The notes under the pieces: model-generated
Told to the model about the DNA's origin: nothing
What the model saw: the letters and a program-made list of their open reading frames with translations, nothing else
Databases searched by the model: none
Shown here: in pieces, positions 43,640-52,455 of the stretch
How positions within the stretch are numbered: position 1 is the first letter of the stretch
Layout: every line of letters begins with the position of its first letter
Made by a program: the position numbers and the translations under genes
Assembly: GCA_027475525.1 (NCBI GenBank)
Contig: JAMWFC010000044.1
Coordinates: 1,303,340-1,367,339, forward strand
Length of the DNA stretch: 64,000 nt
Reading direction: 5' to 3'
Source of the DNA: Macrolepiota albuminosa
Lineage: Eukaryota; Basidiomycota; Agaricomycetes; Agaricales; Agaricaceae

Positions 43640-43880
43640 GGCAGGAATGACACAGGAACATAATGACAAGAGAACCGATGGCAGAGTGGGTGGCAGATTG
43701 ACAATGACAAGAGAATTGATGGCACTAGTGATGGGTGCATAGTAAGAACATAACTTCTAATGGCAGAAATAGCATGGAAAAAGAACTGATGGCAAGCAGG
43801 TGGTGGATTGATAATAACAAGAGAATTAATGGTGCTAGTGATGGGTGCACAGTAAGAACATGACTTCGGAGGGGACCAAT
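43640..43880. repeat. Imperfect tandem repeat, period about 110 bp
   Basis: ACAAGAGAATT[GA]ATGG with the following GATGGGTGCA.AGTAAGAACAT occurs at 43706 and again 110 bp later at 43816, with about 10 percent differences. A partial unit precedes at 43665. Subterminal repeats are common in DNA transposons and can bind transposase. Confidence 0.65.
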
Positions 43881-43972
43881 AGGAGTGATAAAAATCTATT
43901 AATAATGATTTTTCTCCTAAAAGTAAATACTGCAAAATTATTCATTGGTATTGCCAGTGGCAGACAGCAAAT

Positions 43973-44035
43973 ATATCCAGGCTAACTAGCCTGGTCAGGG
44001 GAGGGGTTCCTGACCAGGCTAATTAGCTGGATATA
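43973..44035. repeat. Near-perfect hairpin next to the KDZ terminus
   Basis: TATATCCAG..CTAACTAGCCTGGTCAGG and its reverse complement form two ~27-nt arms around a ~9-nt loop, with one mismatch and one extra base. It adjoins the terminal inverted repeat at 44033. Confidence 0.75.
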
Positions 44036-44051
44036 ATGTGAGGGTCAGGTG
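44033..44051. repeat. Right terminal inverted repeat of the KDZ element
   Basis: ATAATGTGAGGGTCAGGTG, identical to 28668-28686, followed by the target duplication AAAATACT (44052-44059) within Copia-C1 RT. Confidence 0.7.
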
Positions 44052-44059
44052 AAAATACT

Positions 44060-44940
44060 CATCCACTACCAATAGCTTTCTTGCCTTCAGGCAAGTCACA
44101 CTCCTCCCAAGTTCTATTAGCAATCAATGAAACATATTCATCAACTGCTGCCTGATACCACTTGTCAGCATTCTCAGATTTCATATCTTGTTTGAATGTT
44201 CTAGAATCAGAAGAGCTAGTCATTCCAGCAAACTGAACATCTTCAAAACCAGGATCAAGTGGTTCTAGTTCTGGTTCTTCTTGTTCAAGATCAGACCTCA
44301 ATTCCAATTCATCTTGCACTTGCTCCTCTTCATCAGAACTGTCTTGGACAGGTTCTTGATGTTGCACCACTCACCAGTCTCTGGGAGGCTGTACATTGTG
44401 CTTAGAGCATCTTAAGGCAAGTGGAGGTGATGGAGGAGCAGGTGGTTGTGCAGGTGGTTGTGCTGAATGATGTCTGAGTCAATTTGAATGTGGTCTGAGT
44501 GCTGGAGCAGCTGGCTGAGGGCTTAATTGTGGTCTTGGAGCTGGTGGAGGTGTTATAGGGTATAATGGAGATGGTGGAAGTAATGGAGGTGTAGGAGATG
44601 TTACTAGCACTTGGAAAAGCAATATTCACTCCCCTCATTTTCAAGGGCAGGTAACTCAAGAATATTGAGATCCACAGGTGGTAGAGGAGGTGTAGGAGGT
44701 ATCACTAGCCTAGTTAAGCACAAACCAGGGAAGGAGCACTCATCAAACTCTGCTTTCTCAGAAATTACAGTCTTTTTGGTTTCAGGATTGTAAAACAACT
44801 ATCCTTTATAACTAGGAGGATATTCAATAAAGTTGCATTTTTTCATGTGAGACTGCAGAGATTTGTGCTTATCCCTTTGTATATAAACATATGCTTTATA
44901 TCCTCAAACTCTGAGATGAGAAACATCTGGTTTGTGCTTG
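44060..44940 (-). pseudogene. Copia-C1 RT N-terminus and linker
   Basis: The acidic linker (44370-44230) precedes MKSENADKWYQAAVDEYV and TWEECDLPEGKKAIGSG, the standard entry to Copia RT (family WExxxLPxGxKxIGxKWVF). It is cut at the transposon insertion. Upstream, 44940-44600 has HKPDVSHLRV and a Pro-rich connector. Confidence 0.8.
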
Positions 44941-44942
44941 TG

Positions 44943-45720
44943 TCACCTCTCATAAGGAGTAGCTGACTGTAATGCTGTTGGAATGCGATTTAGAATGTGA
45001 ATCTGAGCATATAGACAGTGTGCCCAGAATGAGGCTGATAAGCCTGACTCATTGAGCATGGCAGTGATGTCTTCTGACAGAGTTTTGTTTGCTCTTTCAG
45101 CAACACCATTTTGCTGAGGCCTATTTTGAGTTGTATGCCTCCTTATAATTCCACAAGCATCAGTGTATGCAATAAACTCCTTTGACATGTACTCTCTACC
45201 CTTGTCATCTTGCATAGCCTTGATTTTGGCATCTAGAGCATTCTCAGCATAAGCTTTGAATGTCTTAAAGGCATTGAATGCATCACTTTTCTTCTTCATA
45301 GGCATGGCAGCTTTGAAGCTAGTGCAATCATCAATGAATGTAATTCAATAGTGATAGCCTCCAATTGCAGTAACTGGAAGAGGACCATGTATATTAGTAT
45401 GGATTAATTCTAATAGCTTTGATGCACTGCTACTAGAAGAAGGAAAAGGATTGGAATGCATTTTGCCAGCCAAACAAGGTTCACAGATAAGATCAGGCTT
45501 TGCAGCAGAATTCAAGTTCAAACCAACTACCAACTTGTTATTGATCATCTTTTTGATATTTGCATAGTTATGATGAGCAAATCTGCAATGCCATAGGTTC
45601 AAATCAAGTGGCAATATGCTGGTGAGATGAGCAGACTCTGAAACTAGTGCTGTACAACCATCTAAATAAGCAGAGTTGTTGGATTTGATTGTAGTACTGA
45701 ATAACTCTTTTCTATTCAAC
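44943..45720 (-). pseudogene. Copia-C1 integrase
   Basis: GAG-pre-integrase zinc module LWHCRFAHHNYANI ... CEPCLAGKM at 45640-45480, then the catalytic core: HTNIHGPLP (Asp position now Asn), DDKGREYMSKEF (family DNGxEF) and NGVAERANKTL with the final Glu. A single stop at 45345 and the first-Asp change indicate recent decay. Order and spacing are normal for Ty1/Copia. Confidence 0.85.
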
Positions 45721-45796
45721 TAGAAATGCATGGCCTTTTTGTCAATGTGAATGTTACAGTCTTTCTTTCTGGTCAAATATATAAGATAAAATTATT

Positions 45797-46010
45797 TTAG
45801 AGCTGTGGAACATGCAAGACTCTATGGAACTTCAAGGATTGGACCTTCTTCCTATTTACAACTGGATGGAATATAATAACTGTTTCAATTCCAGCTGAAT
45901 AAATAATGTTGTTGTCAGCTAACCTGATTGGAGTATGACAGGGCTTGTAATTGTGGACCCAATTTTGATGTGGAGTCATGTGGCAAGTGGCTCCTGAGTC
46001 TACAATCTAA
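45797..46010 (-). pseudogene. Copia-C1 protease
   Basis: IVDSGATCHMTPHQNWVHN carries the catalytic DSG and the Copia C-H signature. FHRVLHVPQL near the end corresponds to the family ALxVPxL block, and a stop follows. A frame change separates it from gag. Confidence 0.8.
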
Positions 46011-46196
46011 TCAAAGTCAGCTTCAGGCTAAATAGAAAGTAATGGATCTGAACAATCCAATAAATGAGTACTTGGCATTTCCAGCAAATTCTGCATCATT
46101 TTTCTTTGACTTGTCATCATTGGAGGCTGTATTAGCTTGCTCCTGATGCTTTTTGCCTTTGCCTTTGTGAGATTTGGTCTGCTGCTTGGCTTGTTG

Positions 46197-47020
46197 CTAG
46201 GCTGCTTTATATTTGAAGCAATTAGCTTGTATATAACCTTGCAAACTGCAAAAATCACAAGTAGCTTTGGCCAATGCAACATTCATAGCAATTGCAGCTG
46301 CAGCAGACTCATCAGCATGATGACAACATTGTGTTTCATCTGTAATAAAGGCCTGGTGAATTTTGGCCTTGTCCAAGTCATTTTTAAGAAGAAGAGTTGA
46401 TACAAATGCTGAGAAATCTGCAGGAAGCGCGCTGATTAATGCTATAAATGACAATTCATTGTCTAGTTTAGCAATATCAAAGTCTTTAGGGTGCAAATCC
46501 TGAATTCTCTTTATTGCAGTCTCAACTTTATTGATAAGAGTCTGCAGATTCTCATCCTCTCCTTTTCTGATGGAAAACAAGTCATCATAGGCATTAAAGC
46601 GAGTGCCTGGGCACTGTTGCATGTGTATCTGCTTTAGTGCATACCACATCTTGTCTGGTTGATCTTTGTGATCATTGAGATGGATTCTTTGATCATCTTC
46701 CACCATCAAGTAAATTAGACCAGATGCAACATTAGCCTCTTTTTGCTATTTTCTGTATTCACTCTTTTCTTCTGGTGTAGGTTTGTCAGAGAGTTCAGGA
46801 GCCAAAGAAGGCATGGAAATAGGCATCTAGACATTCTGAGAACAAAGATAGGCCTCCATTTCCCCAACCCAAGAGTTATAGTTGTGGGAATTGAGTTTGT
46901 TGAAGGCTGGTATAGAAGTAGGCATGGTGAGAGAGTTGGTGTAACCCAAGAGTTATAGTTGTGAGAATTGAGTTTGTTGAAGGCTGGTATAGAAGTAGGC
47001 ATGGTGAGAGAGTTGGTGTA
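46197..47020 (-). pseudogene. Copia-C1 gag
   Basis: N-terminus MPTSIPAFNKLNSHNYNSWV (UBN2-type gag start) appears twice because of a 77-bp duplication at 46867-47020. The main open frame 46709-46197 has MWYALKQIHMQQCPGTRFNA, a long helical region (LQTLINKVETAIKRIQDLHP), ELSFIALISALPADFSAF and a knuckle CDFCSLQGYIQANC, in which the conserved His has become Tyr. A typical Copia gag of about 250 codons once the duplication is removed. Confidence 0.8.
46867..47020. repeat. 77-bp tandem duplication, Copia-C1 gag start
   Basis: Units at 46867 and 46944 (ACCCAAGAGTTA...), one mismatch. Doubles the gag ATG. Confidence 0.92.
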
Positions 47021-47169
47021 GAGTGTAGTGTCAGGAAATGCTGAAAAGCAATAAAATGCTAAGGTCTAGTGTGCCAGAAGGAATTCAGCCATAAATCCAG
47101 TTAATAAAACTGTCAGGGTTCCTATAAGGTCCTTAGGAGTGGTGCAGCCTCACTTAAGGGTCACCATCC

Positions 47170-47323
47170 AATAGTTCAGAGTCTATGTATATAGAGGGAG
47201 CTGCAACCACTATAAGGACTATAGCACAGACACAGAGCAGTAAAATAATAGTTCAGAGTCTATGTATATAGAGGGAGCTGCAACCACTATAAGGACTATA
47301 GCACAGACACAGAGCAGTAAAAT
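47170..47323. repeat. 77-bp tandem duplication, Copia-C1 leader
   Basis: Units at 47170 and 47247 (AATAGTTCAGAG...). Confidence 0.92.
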
Positions 47324-47358
47324 GACAAAAACTTTAAACTGTAGCTTTAGAGGCTGGG

Positions 47359-47368
47359 GTCCATAACC
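47359..47368 (-). promoter_or_regulatory. Copia-C1 primer-binding site
   Basis: GGTTATGGAC (then CCCAG) on the minus strand directly after the LTR. Same as Copia-D; resembles priming from the anticodon half of initiator tRNA-Met. Confidence 0.6.
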
Positions 47369-47627
47369 TGTTGAAGACAGACAAAGCACAGGAGACAGAA
47401 ACTGTCACTAAAGCTGAAGTTCAAAATCAGAAAGAGTAAAGACTTCAGGTGATCTATCTACAGTTTATATACTGCTAGAAAACTATATACATGTAAATAA
47501 AGAATAATCACATGTGGATACATGTTATAGAATATAATCACATGTGGATACATATGATAGAATGAACTTGGAGTAGAATGATGATTATAATAGATAGTGG
47601 AATGCATGTAACAAGGCAATTTCAACA
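47369..47627 (-). repeat. Copia-C1 5' LTR
   Basis: Plus strand TGTTGAAGACAGAC ... GCAATTTCAACA, 259 bp, with inverted ends TGTTGAA / TTCAACA and a TATATA-type box at about 47465. Next to the primer site. Confidence 0.9.
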
Positions 47628-48090
47628 CGGAGACCCTTAGGAATCCAGAGCAGCCCCCACCAGTACTTAAAAAGTAGCTACCCACTCGTTATACTTTAGT
47701 CTTGATATTATATTTGATTGTTTGCATGCCCTTTGATTGACTAGTACACATTGACTGGTATGCTTGGCTGGCATGCTTTAACTGGCACACTCAACTTATT
47801 CATGTGCTTTTAAGATTGGTATGCACTTCACAACTTAAATTTTACTAACCAGGTCTCATCCTAGAACCTCCGGTTCTTGACTCAAATCTAATCCTTTAAA
47901 TCCTTTTGACTTCAACTGATCTCCAGACTAAGTTCCTTATCCTGAGAATCTCCTGTTTGCATCTTAAAACCTGGAGCACAATCTAGAGTTCCAGACACCT
48001 AGGTACATGTAGATCAAGTCCACCTCATAAAGGCATTGCTTTCCTAGAAAGCCCCTGACTCAGCAAAACCTGACTCAGCAAAACCTGACA
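47628..48090 (+). repeat. Truncated Gypsy-1/2-family LTR, CpG-depleted
   Basis: Aligns with the last ~460 bp of the Gypsy-1 LTR, including TAGTCTTGATATTA at about 47697, and ends CAGCAAAACCTGACA (a 17-bp piece is doubled). Nearly every CpG of the young LTR appears as TpG or CpA. Confidence 0.8.
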
Positions 48091-48094
48091 ATAC

Positions 48095-48210
48095 CAAAAT
48101 CATATCAATATACTTAAAAAAACCTTGCAGACATGTTCACCAAGTCTCTCGCATGTGCTGCATATGAAAATATTATTGAATGCCTGGGGCTTGACAAATA
48201 GGGGAAGTTT
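48095..48210 (+). pseudogene. Copia RNase H tail, plus strand
   Basis: KNLADMFTKSLACAAYENI, then ECLGL and a stop: the last ~35 residues of a Copia pol (family LADIFTKPL). Its orientation differs from Copia-C1, so it belongs to another copy. A possible 3' LTR (TGTTGAGATATTG) follows at 48229 but its end could not be found. Confidence 0.65.
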
Positions 48211-48619
48211 AGCTAATCAGAGAAAGTGTTGAGATATTGACTTGGATATTGACTTGCTGATAAGTATGAATATGCCTTTTATTTTATTATTTCCATATGA
48301 TTAAACTGTTGCACCACCTTTGAGTATGTTTACCATACTTTATATAAATTTTATTTGTTTCCTCTTTCAATTTTTATGTACACAAATCATATCACTCAGT
48401 TGCTCATCTATTTTTTTTTGGTGGTATTGCAGCAAAATAGCAGACAATACAATAATGTTAGCCTCTGCTGGTCAGGATATGCACAGAACTTTGTCCTGCA
48501 TTTTTGGGTAAGTCTTTATATCTAAATTATGGGGTCCACCCCATCAGAAATGCCTTTATGTATGTAGTGTTGGGCTTAGCACACATATTCAGCCAATACC
48601 CACTAAAACTGCAGTTATT
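48211..48619. other. AT-rich region without recognised genes
   Basis: It contains a T9 tract (about 48412-48420) that could be the poly(A) tail of LINE-E read on the minus strand. Nothing else recognised. Confidence 0.4.
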
Positions 48620-50344
48620 TTCCTTCATGACCTGAGGGGTATTGAGAAGGCCAGAATGAGATTCTTCCATGTTTTACTGACTAAATAAATTGGGCTCTAT
48701 TGCTTTACATCTGAATTTTTTTGCATCTGTTGCTAAACAGTCCAGCTTTATCTTTCTTTCTAGCACAGCCCGTACTCTCATTCTCATCTTGTTTTTTAAT
48801 AGTGTACACTCAGGATCAGTGTCCCATGATAATCTCCACTGACATCTTGCTTTTCAGCAGATGATGTGAGCAGCTTCTGATAACACTATATTCATAAATC
48901 TGTCTCTTCCTTGGTCCTTTCCTCTGCTTAGTATGACACAGCCCAGCACGTGTCTAAAGAAGGGCTTGGAGTATTCAATGCCTCTCATATCTGTTAGTTC
49001 TCAAATAAAGCCCCATACGTGTTCCTGTCCTGACACACCACACTTTGTGAGAATGTATTCCATAGACTCCTCAATGTGGCATATTGTGCAGGTGGCTCTT
49101 TCCTCATATCCTCGTATGTTGTTCCAATACCTCTCTATCTTATATAAATTGTACATGGCTCTCCAGAGGAAGTTTCTTACTTCTTTTGACAGGGTCTTGC
49201 TCCTTATTATTATGTTATCTATGGGAGTAGATCTTGTTGCATCTCTCTTTGCCCAGCATGTTATGTCTAGGTTTTTGTGGGTCTATCTTCAGTCTGGTAT
49301 TGGCCTTATTTTCAGGATATCCTTGTACATTAGTGCTTGTGTGGCTTTCGCAAGTTTAGCACCTGTCACTTTGTAGCCTGTGGGGATTTGGAGGTCTATC
49401 TCATCTTGGGTATTCTTTATTGCTCCTTTGTTTGCAAGACAGTCAGCTTCCTCATTTTCTTTTACTCCTGAGTGACTCTTTATTTTTTCTAGTATTGTCA
49501 AACCTTTCCTGCCTCAGAGGACTGCTATTAGGGGACGCATTATATAGCTATTTGCCACCCCAATCCACTCTTCATCCTCACGTTCTCTCAGCAGAATAGT
49601 AAGGCTATCTATCACTAGTTGCGAGTTGCTTTTTACTAATATCGACTAGATATTAGGAACCACTCTTGCAGCCTCCAGAATAGCTATTGCTTCTCCAGTG
49701 TTATTTGTCTGTGCTATGTATGTAATATGGGAGTTTGATGGCTCTGTTCCTCAAATCGTCATGTCCCAACCAGATACCAGCCCTAGCTTCCATGTTTTCT
49801 CTATTGTTTTTCACACAAGAGCCATCAGTGTATACTATCATGAGGGTGGGTATGTCCTCAGATGTTTTTTCATAGTCTATGCTGCTACTTTTGCTATGTG
49901 TTGGATTAGTGAAGACTCAAAAACCATTCTTCAGAGGATTTGTTGTGCCCAGGTCTAGGCTAAATATATGGCACGTATCCTCTAGTAGCCAAACCCTTTC
50001 CTCGTTGCTCACTTCCCAGACTGGCATAGGTGTATTGGGGTTCCATTTGGCTTTTAATTTGTTGATAAGTAGCCTTGCGGAGAGGCTACATTTGTGTGGG
50101 TTGGGACATCCTTCCTGTCTTATTTTACGGCACAATCTGCACACGCAATTCTTTCATGCTTTGTGGTTACCTGTGGTATTGGCTAGGAGATCGCCAATTT
50201 TTCTCATTTCATCTACTGTTCTTATTTTATGCATATTGTGCAGGCAGATCATTGTCAAGGAGTCCTCTTAGAGTCTTTTATCCTTTCTCATGCCTTTGTG
50301 CCTCCATATTAGTAGATCTTTCCTTATATCCTTGCTCATTGAGA
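48620..50344 (-). pseudogene. LINE-E: RNase H and C-terminal part of ORF2
   Basis: Minus-strand reading from 50344: MCRLCRKIRQEGCPNPHKC (Cys-rich), then RNase H text (NSQLVIDSLTILLREREDEEW at about 49600, SHSGVKENEEADCLANKGA at about 49440 with the His and Asp of the RNase H C-terminus) and the terminal LINE domain (SKEVRNFLWRAMYNLYKI, CTICHIEESMEYILTKC, LKLDC-like LERKIKLDCLATDA). Same family as LINE-F. Interrupted by stops. Together with the inverted RT piece at 50345 it looks like one 5'-inverted LINE insertion. Confidence 0.8.
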
Positions 50345-50545
50345 GAGGATCGAAGCTAACAAAAGTGCTCACTATGTGACTGAGCAAAGTAGCACAAGGT
50401 ATCATCCACAATGATCAGGCAGGTTTCATATCAGGACATAGGATAGAAGATCAGACAGAATTGGCCCAAATGACTATAGAATAGTGTGACAAAATAAAGA
50501 CTGATGGCATGATAGTGTGCCTAGATCAAAAAAAGGCCTACAATT
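50345..50545 (+). pseudogene. LINE-E RT fragment, inverted 5' end
   Basis: Plus strand: VAQGIIHNDQAGFISGHRI (family HPDQAGFIPGRxI), then MIVCLDQKKAYN (family ALDQEKAYD), two successive LINE RT blocks. Opposite in orientation to the adjoining 3' part. Confidence 0.75.
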
Positions 50546-51585
50546 TGCTAAGTTTCTGGGGTTTTGACGGTGCTACTTATCAATGCGCACTTGGAAAGTC
50601 TTGTGCTTGGAATAAAGAGGAATGTTAGTGCCTGAAGATAAGACTAGTTTACCATCCATCCCACAGCATGCTTTTTCTTGTTGCAAATACTGTTCAAAGA
50701 TAGCGCATTGACCCCTGGTCATGGTATGTCCTGCCTCGCCACAGAAATGGCAAAGCCCTGTCTGTACGTTGTTCCTAGGCGCCGAGAACTAGTCGAGATT
50801 AAGGTTTTCAGTTTATTCATGACGTTAGTGACTGCATTGTTAACGGCGTTTTCTAAATTCTCTTTCTTGATGAACCCATGGTATTCATTGGTGGTGCTAG
50901 TAGCTGGCAACTCTAGTTTAGATGCCATCCCTCCATGGTCTGAGCCAGGTTGCTGCAAAGGTATACCTGTGTCCATGCCCTTTAATATCTACTTTCCTGC
51001 CTCAAAGACTTTTTCTATGTTGTAAAGTTCCTCGAAATGATAGTCATGCATAATAATATCCAAACGTCACACAATCTTAGTCCATAACAAGGTCAGGAAT
51101 CCTTGTTGAAATAAACAATGCTCCTCATTCCCGTATAACTTTCCATTCTGGATGAGCCATTTTGCTATCCACTGAAAATCATAATAATAAGTTGATAACG
51201 TGCCTAGAGTATAGATCCCTGCTGCAAAGGTGTCTTGTATTAGCTTCTGGATTTCCATTACTGTATAACGTGTAGCTTCTTTAGCACTAGGATATAAATG
51301 AATAATAGCCTTCTTCCATTCATTATAGGTAAAAGGCCTTGGCACTGCGTCATTTGTAAGTCTCTGGAACTCCTTTAAACCTGTCTATAATTCAGCTGTA
51401 TTGTATGAGACGTATCTGGCAGCATATTCCTTCATCTGTGTATTGTTTGTCATGCAGTAGTCACGTAGCAAATACTCCAACTCCTTGAAATATTGCATTA
51501 GTTTACAGGGCTTTGTTTTATCCCATTTTGGCAATGAGAAGTGGTTTCTGGGTGGCATGCGCTGGTTATTCGGCTGCTCTATACC
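50546..51585 (-). pseudogene. Gypsy-C gag, C-terminal part
   Basis: From 51585 downward: NQRMPPRNHFSLPKWD, then KELEYLLRDY, KKAIIHLYPSAKEATRYT and GIYTLGTLSTYYYDFQWI, a gag capsid of the Gypsy-A family (family LPxFKGTNPxxLxRFFxDLE, then LYPGA, then FYRxF). A zinc knuckle CHFCGEAGH..C lies at about 50730 and the family tail FEQYLQQEKACCGMDGKLV follows. Pol is not present; the copy ends at the LINE-E junction. The N-terminus lies beyond Gypsy-2 (62107-62345). Confidence 0.75.
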
Positions 51586-52328
51586 TGTCAGGTTCCGCTG
51601 AGTCGGGGGCCTTCCGGGAAAGCGATCGCCCTTACAATGCGGACTTGACCTACGGATACTCAGGTGTCTGGAACTCCGGGGCTAGGACTCCAGAGTTCAA
51701 GATGTGGACAGGGAAATCCCGGGGAAGGGGATTTGGTCCAGGGGTTTTGGGTGGTAAGTAGCTGGGGAGTTCGGGTGGGGGTCGAGTCGTGAACTGGAGG
51801 TTCTAAGACGAGACCAAGTTAGCAAATTAAAGTCGTGAAGTGCGTACCAATCTTAGAGCACGTGAGTATTCAAGCGTGCCAGTCAAAAGCGTGCTAGTCA
51901 ATGCGTACCAGTCAAGCAGAGGGCACGCAACAATCCAAGTAAAGCAATGTAATATCAAGACTGCCGAATACAACAGGGAACTACCGCTATAAATACTATG
52001 GGGCTGGGTCTCGGAGTTCCGGGATGTCTGGGATGGTGTTCCGGAGGTCATTGAGTAGCGGCAGGGGTTGCATACCAGGATCGCGCGTGTGGGGCGTGCG
52101 ATCAATTGACGCGGATGAAGCCGTGATGCGTGATGCTTGATGGTCGGGAACGAGTCACGTGATCTGATCGGTGATCGGGGCTGGTGGCGGCTGATGGCAG
52201 TCCTGATGCGCGTGATGGCGGTGCCGGCGGTCGTGATGGCGGGGCGTGTCCTGTGGGGTCGGAGGGAGGGTCCCGGATGGTGTTCCGGGGGTGTCCCGGA
52301 GTGGGTCCGGAGGGGAGGGGTCGTGACA
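51586..52328 (-). repeat. Gypsy-2 3' LTR
   Basis: Plus strand TGTCAGGTTCCGC ... GGGGTCGTGACA, 743 bp. Contains TAATATCAAGACT (51950-51962), which on the element's sense strand is the presumed 5' end of R. Confidence 0.93.
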
Positions 52329-52455
52329 TCACCCCCTCTCAGCGCCGAGACCCTCCGAGGCGCGCGTAGCCGGGGGTCCAGACCGGGGTCCAACCGTGGG
52401 ATTTGGCACCTGACTCGCCACTTATCGAAAAAAAATTTTACCGTCAAGTTCAACC

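Larger units (their letters stand above)
28946..44051 (+). mobile_element. KDZ-type DNA transposon, interrupted by Gypsy-1
   Basis: A KDZ-superfamily transposase C-terminus (28985-30464) and a second gene often found next to KDZ transposases in Agaricomycetes (41731-43257) lie on the plus strand. The right terminus is a 19-bp inverted repeat (44033-44051) with an 8-bp target duplication in Copia-C1. An 8-bp duplication is what I recall for Zisupton-like KDZ elements. The transposase N-terminus is lost near the inverted left end. Gypsy-1 accounts for 31185-41001. Confidence 0.65.
44052..47627 (-). mobile_element. Copia-C1, 5' part (LTR, gag, protease, integrase, RT start)
   Basis: From its 5' LTR at 47369-47627 the element runs leftward and stops in RT at the KDZ terminus. 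The remaining RT fragment is at 28687-28945. Solo LTRs of the same family occur at 15039, 25974 and 27553. Confidence 0.85.
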
